In this document: positions 46,285-57,451 of the stretch, piece by piece
Layout: the number at the start of each line of letters is the position of its first letter
Numbering within the stretch: the first letter of the stretch is position 1
Origin: Oenococcus oeni DSM 20252 = AWRIB129
Lineage (GTDB): Bacteria; Bacillota; Bacilli; Lactobacillales; Lactobacillaceae
DNA length: 64,000 nucleotides
Direction of reading: 5' to 3'
NCBI RefSeq assembly: GCF_000372485.1
Contig: NZ_AQVA01000006.1
Location: 1 to 64,000, forward strand
Notes under the pieces: model-generated
What the model saw: the letters and a program-made list of their open reading frames with translations, nothing else
The model's database searches: none
What the model was told of the DNA's origin: nothing
Translations under genes and position numbers: made by a program

Positions 46285-48060
46285 TCATTCCGGAACTCTC
46301 AATCCCAACTCCGCCAACTGCTTTTCAGAAACTCTCGAAGGAGCTTTGGTCATTGGTTCAGTTGCATTAGAATTCTTTGGAAAAGCGATTACCTCTCGAA
46401 TGTTTTCTTTGCCGGACAAAAGCATAGCCAAACGGTCCAGGCCCAGAGCAATTCCACCCATTGGTGGAAAACCATATTCCATTGCCTCAAGCAAAAATCC
46501 AAAGGCCTTTTCTGCCTGATCAGAAGTGAAACCCAAAGCCTTAAGCATTTTTTTCTGAATATCCATTGTGTGAATACGAATCGAACCGGAACCGAGCTCG
46601 TATCCATTAAGAACCAGGTCGTACGATTGAGCGTGTGCCAAATGAGGATCTTCACCATCGTCCAGATAATGCAGATCTTCCTCGTTAGGCATTGTAAAAG
46701 GATGGTGGGCTGCAATCCAGCGACCAAAATCCTCCGAATATTCGAAGAGAGGCCAGTCGACAATCCAGGCAAAATCCCATTTGCTTTCATCAATCAAATC
46801 AAGTTCTTTAGCAACGTATTTGCGTAAATACCCAAGAGTATCGGAAACAACCGAGAACGTGTCCGCAGCAAAGAATACCAAATCGCCATCGGACAGTGAC
46901 AAAAAGGAAACCAACTGACCCTTTACATCAGACACAAACTTGGCAATTGGTCCAGAAAATTCTCCATTCTCAAATTTAATCCAGGCCAGTCCTTTAGCAC
47001 CAAAACGTTTAATATAATCAGTCTGTCCATCAATCATTTTTCTTGTAAATTTCGTTGCTCCCTTTGGAGCGACGATTGCTTTAACGAAACCGCCCTTTTT
47101 AATAGCTCCGGTAAAGACAGTGAAATTTGTTTGTTTCATTATTTCGGAAACATCGTGAAGCTCGATGCCAAAACGTAAATCAGGTTTGTCGGAACCAAAA
47201 CGGTCCATTGCTTCTTGCCAATGCAAAACCGGAAAACTGTTCGAGTCAATATTTGCCTTGACAACATCGGACATAATCTGGGTAATCCAGCGATTAACAA
47301 GTTCCATGATTTCGCCTTGATTCATGAAGGACGTTTCCATATCAAGCTGGGTAAATTCTGGTTGACGATCGCCACGCAGATCTTCGTCACGAAAACAACG
47401 GGCAATTTGGAAATAACGATCAAAGCCAGCACCCATTAACAATTGCTTGAATAACTGCGGTGACTGAGGTAAAGCATAAAAACTTCCTGGGTAAATGCGC
47501 GAAGGAACCAAATAATCGCGCGCGCCTTCCGGAGTACTCTTGGCAAGATACGGCGTTTCAATATCCAAGAAACCATTTTCTTCCATAAAACGCATCGAAG
47601 AAGACATAATTTTCGAGCGCAAAATCAAGCCTTTTTGCATCTCTGGACGGCGAAGATCAAGGTAACGATACTTTAATTTTAATTCTTCGTTAACGTCGAC
47701 TCCGTCTTCGATATCAAAAGGAGGCGTTTTTGATTCGGCTAAAATTTCTGCTTGGTGAACAAGCACTTCGACTTTTCCTGTCTTCATTTTCGGATTAATC
47801 GCTGATTCTGCCCTGAGAGAAACAACTCCGGTAATTGAAATAACATACTCGCTACGAATTCTTTCAGCCGTCTTTAGAGCGTCTTTAGAAAATTCATCAG
47901 AAAAAGTCAACTGAACAATTCCTTCGCGATCACGTAAATCAACAAAAATCAATCCGCCGAGATCCCGACGTTTCTGAACCCAACCCTTTAAAGTAATTGC
48001 CTGACCAGCCATTTTTTCATTTACTAAACCTGCATAAACTGTTCTTTGTTTTCCACTCAT
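46285..48060 (-). CDS. aspS: Aspartate-tRNA ligase
   Basis: A 591-residue class II synthetase. Anticodon-binding OB fold (about 1-110, [22 protein letters not shown]), motif 2 [18 protein letters not shown] near 215, the bacterial GAD insertion (about 290-400) and motif 3 [13 protein letters not shown] near 530. Its start overlaps the hisS stop by four bases (ATGA), the usual hisS-aspS operon of Firmicutes. Confidence 0.97.
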   Translation of the reverse strand: MSGKQRTVYAGLVNEKMAGQAITLKGWVQKRRDLGGLIFVDLRDREGIVQLTFSDEFSKDALKTAERIRSEYVISITGVVSLRAESAINPKMKTGKVEVLVHQAEILAESKTPPFDIEDGVDVNEELKLKYRYLDLRRPEMQKGLILRSKIMSSSMRFMEENGFLDIETPYLAKSTPEGARDYLVPSRIYPGSFYALPQSPQLFKQLLMGAGFDRYFQIARCFRDEDLRGDRQPEFTQLDMETSFMNQGEIMELVNRWITQIMSDVVKANIDSNSFPVLHWQEAMDRFGSDKPDLRFGIELHDVSEIMKQTNFTVFTGAIKKGGFVKAIVAPKGATKFTRKMIDGQTDYIKRFGAKGLAWIKFENGEFSGPIAKFVSDVKGQLVSFLSLSDGDLVFFAADTFSVVSDTLGYLRKYVAKELDLIDESKWDFAWIVDWPLFEYSEDFGRWIAAHHPFTMPNEEDLHYLDDGEDPHLAHAQSYDLVLNGYELGSGSIRIHTMDIQKKMLKALGFTSDQAEKAFGFLLEAMEYGFPPMGGIALGLDRLAMLLSGKENIREVIAFPKNSNATEPMTKAPSRVSEKQLAELGLRVPE

Positions 48061-49325
48061 GAAAAATCCCCAATTGTTAACTTATCCAATAATATTTTTT
48101 TCTGGCTGCCATCGGCCATTTTCTTAATTGTTACTTTTTTGTTTTTAACTTCTTCTTCACCAATCACAATAGAATATCGCGACTTGGTTCGATCGGCAGA
48201 TTTTAATTGCGATTTCATTGATCGATCAGTGTAATCAAGCAAAACTCCGAAATGAAATTTTTCACGTAATCGCTTTGCCAGCAAATTTGCAAACTCATTA
48301 ACCGATTTATCGGTTTGAACGATATAAACATCGTTATGATCCTGATCTTCAATTTGGCCAACTAAAGTGATCAGTCGTTCCAAACCAATCCCAAAACCAA
48401 TTGCCGGCGTCTCCGGACCGCCGAATTCCTCAACCATCCCCGAATAGCGTCCACCACCACAAACGGTTGCAGATGATTTAAGTTTTGGATCCCGTGTTTC
48501 GATTTCAAAAATCGTGTTATTGTAATAATCCAAACCGCGAACCAATTTATTATCAATTTCGTAACTGATATCGAAATCATCTAAAGCTTTGGTAACTTTT
48601 TTAAAGCGATCTTTCGATTCCTGATTTAAATAATCCAAAATTTTTGGTGCATCAATAAGCAGTTCCTGGTCTTTTGGATCTTTTGAATCTAAAATCCGCA
48701 AGGGATTTGATTTCAAACGATTTTTCGAATCATTACTTAACCGATCTTCAAATTGCTTTAAATAATCCACCAGAGCGCTCCGATAATTAGTTCGGGATTC
48801 CTCGTCGCCAAGCGAATTTATTTTGACAATAAAATTATCTAAATTGAATTCTTGAAAAAAATCAATCGCCATTTGAATAATTTGTGCATCCAAAAAAGGA
48901 GAATCGGAACCAAAACTTTCAACGCCCAACTGATGAAATTCGCGTGTCCGCCCAGCTTGTGGCCTTTCATAACGGAACATAGATTCCAAGTAGTAAAGAT
49001 TAACCGGCTTTTCATATTCGGGTCCATACAGCTTATTCTCTACATAGGCGCGAACTACTCCGGCAGTGCCTTCCGGACGTAAAGCCAGGTGCCGATTGCC
49101 TTTATCGTAGAAATCATACATTTCTTTGCTAACAACATCCGATGAATCCCCGGAAGTACGTGCAAAAATTTCGTAGTTTTCAAATAAAGGTGTATCGATC
49201 CTGCCAAAACGATAACGGCGACCGAAAATTTCCTGAGCTGCTCGATTAATTTTATCCCAAATTGCTTGAACGGCCGGCAACAAATCAGCCGTTCCTTTTG
49301 GTTTTTGAAAAAGTTTATCAGACAT
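48057..49325 (-). CDS. hisS: Histidine-tRNA ligase
   Basis: A 422-residue class II synthetase. [10 protein letters not shown] start, motif 2 [20 protein letters not shown] near 107, the histidine-binding [14 protein letters not shown] near 258 and motif 3 [10 protein letters not shown] near 306. The intergenic space to the divergent amidase is only about 60 bases, so there is no room for the T-box leader that controls this operon in many Firmicutes. CTGACA and TAAAAT lie upstream with 15-base spacing. Confidence 0.97.
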   Translation of the reverse strand: MSDKLFQKPKGTADLLPAVQAIWDKINRAAQEIFGRRYRFGRIDTPLFENYEIFARTSGDSSDVVSKEMYDFYDKGNRHLALRPEGTAGVVRAYVENKLYGPEYEKPVNLYYLESMFRYERPQAGRTREFHQLGVESFGSDSPFLDAQIIQMAIDFFQEFNLDNFIVKINSLGDEESRTNYRSALVDYLKQFEDRLSNDSKNRLKSNPLRILDSKDPKDQELLIDAPKILDYLNQESKDRFKKVTKALDDFDISYEIDNKLVRGLDYYNNTIFEIETRDPKLKSSATVCGGGRYSGMVEEFGGPETPAIGFGIGLERLITLVGQIEDQDHNDVYIVQTDKSVNEFANLLAKRLREKFHFGVLLDYTDRSMKSQLKSADRTKSRYSIVIGEEEVKNKKVTIKKMADGSQKKILLDKLTIGDFS

Positions 49326-49374
49326 ACATAGGAAATTTTAACACTGGATAAATGTTGTCAGAATAATTTTGATA

Positions 49375-49380
49375 TATGAT
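49375..49380 (+). promoter_or_regulatory. -10 box of lytH-like gene, leaderless geometry
   Basis: TATGAT is followed by six bases and GTG at 49387. A TTGTCA at 49355-49360 is only 14 bases upstream, so -35 contact is doubtful. Confidence 0.45.
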
Positions 49381-49386
49381 CTGCCT

Positions 49387-50316
49387 GTGCTTAGAAGGAT
49401 TTTAAAAAAACAGGTTCCTTTAATCGTTTCGGCTGTTTTAATTATTGCTGGTTTATTGTTAGTGGCCTCGATTTATGTTCCTGATCAAATCAAGAAAAGC
49501 AGCAATTTAAAATCAATTACTACCAAAGCCAAGAAAACGGTTTTGCGTGACGGCCCGGGACCGATGTACAAACAATTGGCAACTTTTTCAAATTCAGAAA
49601 AATTAACGATTCTTAAAGAGAAACACGGGTGGCTGAAAGTTCGTTCAAGTATCGACAAAAAAACCGGCTGGGTTGCCAGTTGGGTTGCAGAAGGAAAAGC
49701 AAATAATGTCAGTAAAGTCACCCGAATGACAGAAGCAACGATTGTTTTGGATCCTGGGCATGGTGGATCAGATCCAGGATCATTGGCGATTGATGGGGCG
49801 ACAGATCCTAAGTATTTCGAAAAAACCTATACTTTAAGGACAGCACGAAAAATTAAAAAAGCTCTGGAATCAACCGGTGCCCGTGTAATTATGACTCGCG
49901 ACAGTGATAAACTTTTGTGGCCGCTTTCCAAAATAAGCAATATCTCAAAAAAATATCATGCCGATGCTTTTATCAGTATTCATTTCGATAACTATACGGT
50001 TGCAAATGCAGCGACTGGCTTTACTGAATATTATTATCATAAAAAAACGACTAATTCATACAGCCTTGCAGAAACCCTGAAAAAGCATTTTAATAATTTA
50101 CCCTTATCAAACCGCGGTGTGAGATCCGGAAACTTTTACGTAATCCACTATACTTATCTCCCCTCTGTATTGTTGGAAATGGGTTACTTAAATAATTCAA
50201 ACGATTTTCAGTACATAAAATCAGCTTCCTACCAAGAAGCCATTGCTCAAGACGTCAAAAAAGGATTGCAGGACTGGTTTGACAATGTCCAGCCATCTTT
50301 ATCAAAGACAAAATAA
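49387..50316 (+). CDS. N-acetylmuramoyl-L-alanine amidase with SH3b domain (LytH-like)
   Basis: A 309-residue membrane-anchored wall hydrolase. N-terminal hydrophobic helix (about 10-32), bacterial SH3 domain (about 45-105, VLRDGPGPMYKQLATF ... GWVASWVAEG), then an Amidase_3 catalytic domain. Zinc ligands are visible in VLDPGHGGSDPG (His), FEKTYTLRTA (Glu) and ISIHFDN (His). The C-terminal VLLEMGYLNN holds the catalytic Glu. The domain order matches LytH/YrvJ-type amidases. The start is uncertain: GTG 49387 fits a leaderless start; TTG 49369 is also open. Confidence 0.85.
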   Translation: MLRRILKKQVPLIVSAVLIIAGLLLVASIYVPDQIKKSSNLKSITTKAKKTVLRDGPGPMYKQLATFSNSEKLTILKEKHGWLKVRSSIDKKTGWVASWVAEGKANNVSKVTRMTEATIVLDPGHGGSDPGSLAIDGATDPKYFEKTYTLRTARKIKKALESTGARVIMTRDSDKLLWPLSKISNISKKYHADAFISIHFDNYTVANAATGFTEYYYHKKTTNSYSLAETLKKHFNNLPLSNRGVRSGNFYVIHYTYLPSVLLEMGYLNNSNDFQYIKSASYQEAIAQDVKKGLQDWFDNVQPSLSKTK

Positions 50317-50346
50317 AAACAAGTTTTATGATAAAACTTGTTTTTA
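50315..50346. terminator. Bidirectional terminator between the amidase gene and rsh
   Basis: AAAACAAGTTTTAT / ATAAAACTTGTTTT perfect 14-bp palindrome followed by T-run on the plus strand and preceded by A-run. It ends both converging transcripts. Confidence 0.9.
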
Positions 50347-50364
50347 ATAACGGCATGAAAAAGT

Positions 50365-52611
50365 TTAATGAAAGCTGCGGGTTACCTCATAAACGTCATG
50401 AACGCCGGCAATCGAATCAATTATATGCTGCAGTTGTTCAACATTTTTTACCCCGACAGTCAAACTGATAATACCAACACCGTCTTTTTCATTATGAGCC
50501 GATACGGCATTCAGATAATGAGTATTAGAGTTAACCGAACGAATAACATCGTTTAAAATACCCGGACGATCGGAACTGCTGACAGTCAAATCAGCATCAT
50601 AATTCGGCCTATTGCCATCCGGATTATTCCATTCAACTTCAATAATACGCTCGCCTTTTTCAATCGATTTTTTAATATTAGGACAGTTGGCACGATGAAC
50701 AGTTACCCCACGTCCTTTTGTGATATAGCCAATAATTTTATCCCCGGGAATCGGCGTACAACATTTAGAAAGGTGAATTAAAAGCGAATCGATACCAGCG
50801 ATCGTGATGTCTTCTTCAGGACGATTTTTAACAATCGGAGCGCTGCCTTTTCTGATTAAGTCCTTTGCCGCATCCTCTTTACCAGAAAGCAAAGCTTTTT
50901 GAACTTCTTCGGCTTTCCTTTCGGCAATTTTTTTTCGGATGTCTTCCGTCAAACGATTACCGGCTTGTTGCAAGGAAACTTCCCCATAACCGATCATTGC
51001 CAACAAATCATCGCCCGAGAACAAATGCATCTTCGTAGCCGTAACGGTTAGGTTTTCTTCCGTCATCGCCTTATCAACTGGCAGCTGTTTCTCCTGCAAA
51101 TATTCCTCAAGCATTTGCCGACCGCCTTCGATATTGGAAGAACGTGCCTGCTGGCGAAAATAAGCGCGAATCTTATTTCGAGCCCGTCGGCTCGCAACCA
51201 GCCCAAGCCAATCACGAGAAACTTTCGGCGTCGGTGAAGTCACAATTTCAACAATATCACCCGTTTGAATCTCATAATCTAAAGGCACAATTTTGCCATT
51301 TACTTTAGCGCCGACCGTGTGCAGCCCAATATCAGAGTGAATAGCAAAAGCCATATCAATTGGCTTAGAACCAACAGGTAGTTCAAAAACGTCACCTTTA
51401 GGCGTAAAAGCATATACTCGGTCAGAGAAAAGATCGCCTTTAACGGTATCGACAAACTGCTCTGCATCAGTTGCACCCTCTTGCAATTCAAGGATCCCTT
51501 GGATTGCATTCAAATGCTGCTGATCCGAATCGCTGACGCGAGCCTGTTTTTCAGAACCTTTATTTTCTTTATAAGCCCAGTGAGCAGCAACACCAAACTC
51601 TGCAACCTGGTGCATCTCAAAAGTGCGGATTTGAACTTCCAACGGATGACCATTCGGACCGATAATCGTCGTATGTAGTGACTGATAGCCATTGGGTTTT
51701 GGCAACGCAATGTAATCTTTAAAACGCCCTGGCAGGGGCTTCCAATTAGCGTGAATCGTACCCAAAGCCGCGTAACAATCGGCAACACTGTCAACCAACA
51801 CACGAATTGCGAGCAAATCATAAATTTCCGAAAACTGTTTATGCTTATCGGTCATTTTCCGATAAATTGAATAAATATGCTTTGGTCTGCCGGTAACTTC
51901 AAAATGACCAATTTTCAAATCACTAATTACTTTTTCTATTTGTTTTGTCGCCGAAGCAATATCGGCATCACGCTCTTCACGACGAGAATGCATCATTTTG
52001 GCAATTCGATGATATTCATCCGGATCAAGATAACGAAGACTCAAATCTTCAAGTTCCCATTTAATATTGGCAAGCCCAAGTCGATGAGCCAGAGGAGCAT
52101 AAATATCAAGTGTTTCGCTGGCAATCCGATGCTGCTTTTCCGGTCGATGGACCTGAAGAGTTCGCATATTATGCAAACGATCGGCAAGTTTAACGATAAT
52201 AACCCGGACATCCTTAGCCATTGCCAACAGCAATTTACGGTGATTTTCAGCCATGTTTTCTTCGGTCGATTCATAATGAATCCTACCAAGTTTGGTCACA
52301 CCGTCAACAATATCGGCAACATCATCGCCGTAATTCTGACGAATTTCATCATTTGTTTCTGGCGTATCTTCGACAACATCATGCAAGAAACCAGCAGCAA
52401 TCGTGTCTGGATCCATTTTCAAATCCGCTAAGATTCCAGCAACCTGAATCGGGTGATAAATATAGTCTTCTCCAGACTTGCGTTTTTGGCCTGCATGCAT
52501 CTTTTTTGCAAGTTGATAAGCGGAATCAACTCGTTTGACCTGATCAGGAGCTAAATACTTTACATAAATATCGTGGACATCTTCAAAAGAGCGATTCTCA
52601 ATTTTTGCCAT
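50365..52611 (-). CDS. rsh: Bifunctional (p)ppGpp synthetase/hydrolase (RelA/SpoT homologue)
   Basis: A 748-residue stringent-response enzyme. HD hydrolase domain with YIYHPIQVAGIL and FLHDVVEDT (about 50-85), synthetase domain with YIALPKPNGYQSLHTTI (about 300-316), TGS domain (about 390-450), zinc-finger-like CCTPIPGD (about 637-644) and C-terminal ACT domain. Both active sites look intact. I start at 52611 (MAKIEN), with AGGAG seven bases away; the open frame extends 41 codons upstream into the previous gene without homology. No dtd gene follows, unlike in many Firmicutes. Confidence 0.95.
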   Translation of the reverse strand: MAKIENRSFEDVHDIYVKYLAPDQVKRVDSAYQLAKKMHAGQKRKSGEDYIYHPIQVAGILADLKMDPDTIAAGFLHDVVEDTPETNDEIRQNYGDDVADIVDGVTKLGRIHYESTEENMAENHRKLLLAMAKDVRVIIVKLADRLHNMRTLQVHRPEKQHRIASETLDIYAPLAHRLGLANIKWELEDLSLRYLDPDEYHRIAKMMHSRREERDADIASATKQIEKVISDLKIGHFEVTGRPKHIYSIYRKMTDKHKQFSEIYDLLAIRVLVDSVADCYAALGTIHANWKPLPGRFKDYIALPKPNGYQSLHTTIIGPNGHPLEVQIRTFEMHQVAEFGVAAHWAYKENKGSEKQARVSDSDQQHLNAIQGILELQEGATDAEQFVDTVKGDLFSDRVYAFTPKGDVFELPVGSKPIDMAFAIHSDIGLHTVGAKVNGKIVPLDYEIQTGDIVEIVTSPTPKVSRDWLGLVASRRARNKIRAYFRQQARSSNIEGGRQMLEEYLQEKQLPVDKAMTEENLTVTATKMHLFSGDDLLAMIGYGEVSLQQAGNRLTEDIRKKIAERKAEEVQKALLSGKEDAAKDLIRKGSAPIVKNRPEEDITIAGIDSLLIHLSKCCTPIPGDKIIGYITKGRGVTVHRANCPNIKKSIEKGERIIEVEWNNPDGNRPNYDADLTVSSSDRPGILNDVIRSVNSNTHYLNAVSAHNEKDGVGIISLTVGVKNVEQLQHIIDSIAGVHDVYEVTRSFH

Positions 52612-53014
52612 CATGAAGCTCCTTAAAACCGTCGTCAACCGGTATTTGCTTATCCAAATCAGAATCATGATTATCGTCGCCGACAAAAGTAAAAAGCGCA
52701 AGAACAACATAAAAGGCGGCGAAGAAATAAGCATAACTGTAAGTAATCAGCGAAGAACCAAAAACAAGCTTGGAAAAATAATTAATCAGGCTAAAAGTTA
52801 AAGGAAAAATGAAGATACCCCAAAAACGTAATCCAAAACGGCGGAAATAATAACCACTATACAACGAGAAACCACCAAAAATAACTCCTAGTAACCAAAT
52901 TATTCTCCTGGATCCATCCAAAAAATGTGCTCGAAAAATTAACGGTCCTAAGGCACTCAGAAGAATCGAAATCATAAACCAAAATAAATATCGCTTTTTA
53001 ATTATCTTAACCAT
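52598..53014 (-). CDS. Membrane protein of four helices, hypothetical
   Basis: A 138-residue protein with four hydrophobic helices (about 9-27, 36-55, 63-82 and 88-111) and an acidic cytoplasmic C-terminus (DDNHDSDLDKQIPVDD). The size and topology resemble DUF3899-type proteins, but I cannot assign a family. It overlaps the rsh start by 14 bases and follows rsmE closely, so it is in the same operon. Confidence 0.7.
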   Translation of the reverse strand: MVKIIKKRYLFWFMISILLSALGPLIFRAHFLDGSRRIIWLLGVIFGGFSLYSGYYFRRFGLRFWGIFIFPLTFSLINYFSKLVFGSSLITYSYAYFFAAFYVVLALFTFVGDDNHDSDLDKQIPVDDGFKELHDGKN

Positions 53015-53020
53015 AATAAG

Positions 53021-53782
53021 TTAGCTCAATTCTATCAAAAGACTGACGGATGAGAGCAAATAAAGTGGAGCTGTTTCCGCACGCAGAATTCTCGGACCCA
53101 ATCCGGCTGTGATGAAACCGCTTGATTCAAGTTTTTTAATCTCTTTTTTGCTGATTCCCCCCTCAGGACCAAAAACAGCAACGATCTCATTGAACTTGGA
53201 ATCAAGTTTTGCCAAACGAATCATTTTAAACAAATTCGATTTTTCTCCGGCCTTAGCACTCTCTTCCCAAGCAACAATACCAATTTGATGATCACTTAAT
53301 CCAGCTTGTTCAATAAATTTTTTTTCATAAATAATTTCTGGAACAAGCAGGCGATGGGATTGTTCAGCTGCTCCCTTAACAATTTTTTCATAACGTTGAA
53401 GTTTCTTTTCGATTTTTATATCTTTAACAACACTATAGGAAAAATTAGTGAGAATGATCTTAAAAACGCCTAGTTCAGTTGCTTTTTGAATAAGCCAATC
53501 CAGATGATCAGATTTTAAAAGCGGAACAACAATTGTCGTCTTGACCGGTATTTCCGGATCTTTCGAAAGTTTATCCAGCCGATTAAAAAAGACTTCCATT
53601 GCAGAGATCTCATTAACCCGAACTAAATAAGCCGATTGACCGGCAACCAATTCAACCAAATCTTTATCCTTGACACGCAGAACATCTTTTAAATGATGAA
53701 AAACATCGGGATTATTTTTTTTGGAAATCTTATTTCCCGATAAAAATTCCTGGCTATTCTCTAAAAAAAAGCGCGAAGTCAC
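53021..53782 (-). CDS. rsmE: 16S rRNA (uracil1498-N3)-methyltransferase RsmE
   Basis: A 253-residue SPOUT methyltransferase with the diagnostic HHLKDVLRVK near 25, LLKSDHLDWLIQKATELGV near 89, FGPEGGISKKEI near 200 and LGPRILRAETAPLYLLSSV at the C-terminus, which forms the SAM-binding knot. Its start overlaps the stop of the upstream oxidoreductase by four bases. The prmA gene often found beside it is absent. Confidence 0.93.
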   Translation of the reverse strand: MTSRFFLENSQEFLSGNKISKKNNPDVFHHLKDVLRVKDKDLVELVAGQSAYLVRVNEISAMEVFFNRLDKLSKDPEIPVKTTIVVPLLKSDHLDWLIQKATELGVFKIILTNFSYSVVKDIKIEKKLQRYEKIVKGAAEQSHRLLVPEIIYEKKFIEQAGLSDHQIGIVAWEESAKAGEKSNLFKMIRLAKLDSKFNEIVAVFGPEGGISKKEIKKLESSGFITAGLGPRILRAETAPLYLLSSVSLLIELS

Positions 53783-54858
53783 TTTAAAGCCTTGTCGAAC
53801 GGTCCATTCAAAACAACTTTGCCCTGCATTCTTCCGCTTTCAACCAGTTTATAGGCCTGCCGTAAATTTTCGGCATTAATTAGATCAAAAGTTTTATTAA
53901 GTGTCGTTTTTAAGATTCCGGCGTCCAACAAAATAGCAATTTTATCAAGCGCCTGGCCCTGACTCAAAATATTATGATTGAAATCCGATTTGGCAAACAT
54001 ATATTCCCATTTGAATTGCACTGCAATGTTTTTCAAAGGCCCCATATTTAAAGGCTTATTGGTGCCTACAATTGACACCAGCTGTCCGTACGGTTTAATA
54101 TGCTTAATCGCAATATCCCAGTAGAGAGCCGGATCGTAGAGAAAAACAATATAGTCGAATTTTTGATCGGCCAGTGTTTCGTCAATATTTTCATAATCGT
54201 AGATTTTATCGACTGAATACTTTTTTAGCCATTCGATCGATTCCGATGAATGAGCAGTTACCGAAAGATTAATGCCAAGATAAGCTGCCATTTGCAGCAG
54301 CACAGAGCCAACACCACCAGCCCCATTAATTACCAACATATTTTTGCCATCGGCTGCGTGATTTTGAAATCTTAAGCCAAGTTGATCAACAAGAATCTCA
54401 TAAGCCGTGATACTGGTTAACGGCATTGCTGCAATTTCACTTTTATTTAATTTTTCCGGTGCACGACCAACCAGTCTTTCATCGACCGCCTGAAATTTTT
54501 CATTACTACCGGGTCGCTGGGTCGTGCCGGCATAATAAACCCGATCCCCCGCATGAAAACGAGTGACATCTTTCCCGGTATTTTTGACAATTCCAAAAGC
54601 ATCGTAACCAAGAATTTTAATCTTGGATGCCACTCCTGTTTGACGCAGCTTAGTATCAACCGGATTGACAGAAACTGCCTGAACTTCTACTAAAAGATCG
54701 TGAGGATCAAGTACCGGCACATCGGTTTGACCATCAAGCAAGGAATTATTCTCTTCAATAGTCGAAACATTCTTATCAAAGAAAACAGCTGGTTGCTTTT
54801 CTGAATTAAAAATTTGGGAGAGCTTTTTTGTTGTTTGGGATATCTTATTATTCGCCAT
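53779..54858 (-). CDS. Zinc-type alcohol dehydrogenase-like / quinone oxidoreductase (MDR family)
   Basis: A 359-residue medium-chain reductase. GroES-like domain with HDLLVEVQAVSVNPVDTKLRQ-type motif (DLLVEVQAVSVNPVDTK, about 54-70), then a Rossmann domain with NGAGGVGSVLLQMAA (about 178-192). The catalytic Zn ligands of true alcohol dehydrogenases are not apparent, so a zinc-free NADPH-dependent reductase is more likely. The N-terminal 45 residues diverge from the family. Substrate unknown. Confidence 0.85.
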   Translation of the reverse strand: MANNKISQTTKKLSQIFNSEKQPAVFFDKNVSTIEENNSLLDGQTDVPVLDPHDLLVEVQAVSVNPVDTKLRQTGVASKIKILGYDAFGIVKNTGKDVTRFHAGDRVYYAGTTQRPGSNEKFQAVDERLVGRAPEKLNKSEIAAMPLTSITAYEILVDQLGLRFQNHAADGKNMLVINGAGGVGSVLLQMAAYLGINLSVTAHSSESIEWLKKYSVDKIYDYENIDETLADQKFDYIVFLYDPALYWDIAIKHIKPYGQLVSIVGTNKPLNMGPLKNIAVQFKWEYMFAKSDFNHNILSQGQALDKIAILLDAGILKTTLNKTFDLINAENLRQAYKLVESGRMQGKVVLNGPFDKALK

Positions 54859-55548
54859 TTTTTATCTCACTTGTCTGAATAGATTGTAACGTTTTTTTGC
54901 TGATTAAGTAGTGCTGCTTTTTGGGATCGAAAATCATTTGGAAACTACTTTTTGACCAAGATGCAGCATTATACTCTGAAAAATACTTATCCCAATGAAT
55001 AGAGATAAGAATGTATTGCAAAAAGGCAATCTGTGATTGATTGAGATCACTGATACTGGTTTGTTTTTCAGCTGCAGCCAGGTCTTTTTCAGAGGAAGCG
55101 CTGAGTTTGTCGAGCACCTTTGATAAGATAATCTGCCTTACTTTATAGTCCACCGTAACCGTATGAAAATTATTCAGACTGACACTTTCGATTTTCACTT
55201 GACGATTTTTAAATTCTAGACGATAAATTCTTTCGGCAATTTTATCTAAAACCTGATTTTTCTTATATTGATGATTCTTGTAAATCAAAGAATTGCTTAA
55301 AACAAGTCCATTTAATAGATTCTTTTTTATTTTTTTATATAAAGCTCTTTCGAAGTGGCCTTGCCGCCATACAAATACTTTTCCGATAGATTATTAGAAA
55401 CAGCCCCTGAAAAAATGCTTTTCGCGTCTTTTTCTGCCATTGCTAGTGTCGGCCTATTTTGAAAACGATAAAAGATCGAAAAGAAAGTCAACAAAAGCAC
55501 GGCAATTGTCGCCGAAAAAAATAATCCTTTGGAATGATCAATTTTCAC
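54848..55548 (-). pseudogene. Membrane-anchored protein split by a homopolymer frameshift
   Basis: ATG 55548 opens a 73-residue frame with a single hydrophobic helix (about 9-27), ending at TAA in an A-rich stretch (55327). One extra A in the A7 run (minus strand, 55330-55336) would carry translation through IKKNLLNGLVLSNSLIYKNH straight into the following 146-residue frame, giving a 233-residue protein. The downstream part is mixed alpha/beta with no motif I recognise. The start overlaps the lepA stop by four bases, and the end overlaps the oxidoreductase start. Function unknown. It may be a true pseudogene or a phase-variable gene. Confidence 0.7.
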
Positions 55549-57395
55549 GAGAGTCCCTTATTATACTGTTCATCATCTGAATTCTTCAAAATAGCCATAA
55601 AGGCTTCTTGGGGAACATCTACCCGCCCAATCGATTTCATTCGCGCTTTGCCGGCCCGTTGTTTATCGAGCAGTTTGGCACGTCGATCAGGATCTCCGGT
55701 GTGAATCTTAACGGTAACATCTTTTCGATAAGCCTTAATATTTGTTCGAGCAATAATTTTTGATCCAATCGCTGCCTGAATCGGAATTTCAAAGTTCTGG
55801 CGAGGAATAACTTTCTTTAGTTTTCCAGTTACGACCCGAGCCCGATTGTCGGCGAAATCTTTATGAGATATAAAACTCAAAGCATCGACCTTGTCACCAT
55901 TTAACAAAATGTCGATCTTTTTTAAGTCAGAAACAAAGAATCCAGCAAGACTGTAATCGAGACTGGCATAACCCTTGGTAGAAGACTTTATTTTATCGAA
56001 GAAATCAAAAATTATCTCCGATAAAGGCATCTTATATTTAACGTTGACACGTGATTTATCGAGATAATCCATTGTATCGAAGATTCCGCGCTTAGCTTGC
56101 GCAAGTTCCATTACTGTGCCAACGTACTGTTCGGGAACCATAATCGTTGCATTGACAAAGGGTTCGCGAATTTCTTTAATGCTGCTGGCATCCGGGATAT
56201 CAGACGGATTGGAAATATCTTCCTCACTCCCATCGGTTTTGATTACATGATAAGTAACCGTGGGCGCCGTAATAACGATTTCCAAGTCGAACTCGCGTTC
56301 CAAACGTTCTTGAACAACATCCATGTGCAGCAAGCCGAGAAAACCGACACGGAAACCAAAACCGAGTGCAGTTGAAGTCTCCGGTTCGTATTCTAGGCTG
56401 GCATCATTAAGACTTAATTTATCCAAAGCATCGCGAAGCTCATTATATTTACCATTATCGGTTGGATAAATACCGGCATAAACCATTGGCGTCATTGGCC
56501 GATATCCTTGAAGCGCCTTTTGAGCGGGACGATCGGCATTTGTGACTGTATCGCCGGAACGCGCTATATGGATGTCCTTGATAGAAGCGGTTAAATAGCC
56601 AACATCTCCGGCAATCAATTCTTTTCGTGGTGTAGCGTCGGGAGAAAAAACGCCCAGTTCAGTGACTTCATAATCAGCACCGGCATTCATTAAACGAATT
56701 TTATCGCCAAGATGAATTTGACCCTCTTTGACACGAATCGATAAAACAACCCCGCGATAGGAATCGTATTTCGAATCAAAAATTAGGGCCTGTAAAGGAG
56801 CATTCAAATCCCCGGTGGGAGCCGGAATTATTTTAACGATTTTCTCAAGAAGATCAGCAACTCCCAGACCAGTTTTGGCAGAAACATCAGCTGCATCACT
56901 TGTGTCGATTCCAATATCGTCTTCAATCTCTGCTTTGGTTCCTTTTGGATCGGCCGACGGAAGATCGATCTTGTTAATAACCGGCAAGATTTCCAAATCA
57001 TTATCAATTGCTAAATAAACGTTCGCCAAAGTCTGGGCTTGAACTCCCTGAGTTGCATCAACGACCAAAAGCGCCCCATCAGCAGCAGCAAGAGCGCGGG
57101 AAACTTCATAGGAAAAATCCACGTGACCAGGAGTATCGATCAAATGAAAAATGTAGCGTTGGCCATCTTTGGCATCATAGTGAACTTCGACAGAATTCAT
57201 CTTGATCGTGATTCCTCGTTCGCGTTCCAACGGCATGTCGTCAAGAATCTGCGCCTTCATTTGCCTTTGAGCAACCGAATGAGTCATCTCGAGAATTCGA
57301 TCAGCTAAAGTCGATTTCCCGTGATCAATATGAGCAACAATACTGAAATTACGAATATGTTTTTGACGATCTAATTGTTCTTCGAATGTGGACAT
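55545..57395 (-). CDS. lepA: Elongation factor 4 (LepA)
   Basis: A ribosomal back-translocase GTPase, 616 residues from [30 protein letters not shown]1 [10 protein letters not shown]3 DTPGHVDF, G4 NKIDLP, then EF-G-like domains and the LepA C-terminal domain ending [13 protein letters not shown]. The frame is open upstream without a stop into a bile-salt-hydrolase-family gene, giving a 963-codon ORF. I place the start at 57395 because homologues begin here and TAAAAT (57403-57408) lies seven bases upstream, suggesting a separate leaderless transcript. There is no Shine-Dalgarno at a usable distance. Confidence 0.93.
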   Translation of the reverse strand: MSTFEEQLDRQKHIRNFSIVAHIDHGKSTLADRILEMTHSVAQRQMKAQILDDMPLERERGITIKMNSVEVHYDAKDGQRYIFHLIDTPGHVDFSYEVSRALAAADGALLVVDATQGVQAQTLANVYLAIDNDLEILPVINKIDLPSADPKGTKAEIEDDIGIDTSDAADVSAKTGLGVADLLEKIVKIIPAPTGDLNAPLQALIFDSKYDSYRGVVLSIRVKEGQIHLGDKIRLMNAGADYEVTELGVFSPDATPRKELIAGDVGYLTASIKDIHIARSGDTVTNADRPAQKALQGYRPMTPMVYAGIYPTDNGKYNELRDALDKLSLNDASLEYEPETSTALGFGFRVGFLGLLHMDVVQERLEREFDLEIVITAPTVTYHVIKTDGSEEDISNPSDIPDASSIKEIREPFVNATIMVPEQYVGTVMELAQAKRGIFDTMDYLDKSRVNVKYKMPLSEIIFDFFDKIKSSTKGYASLDYSLAGFFVSDLKKIDILLNGDKVDALSFISHKDFADNRARVVTGKLKKVIPRQNFEIPIQAAIGSKIIARTNIKAYRKDVTVKIHTGDPDRRAKLLDKQRAGKARMKSIGRVDVPQEAFMAILKNSDDEQYNKGLS

Positions 57396-57451
57396 CATCT
57401 TAATTTTATCAATCAAGCTTCCTAAACAAAAATTATCGCTTAAGACAACAA

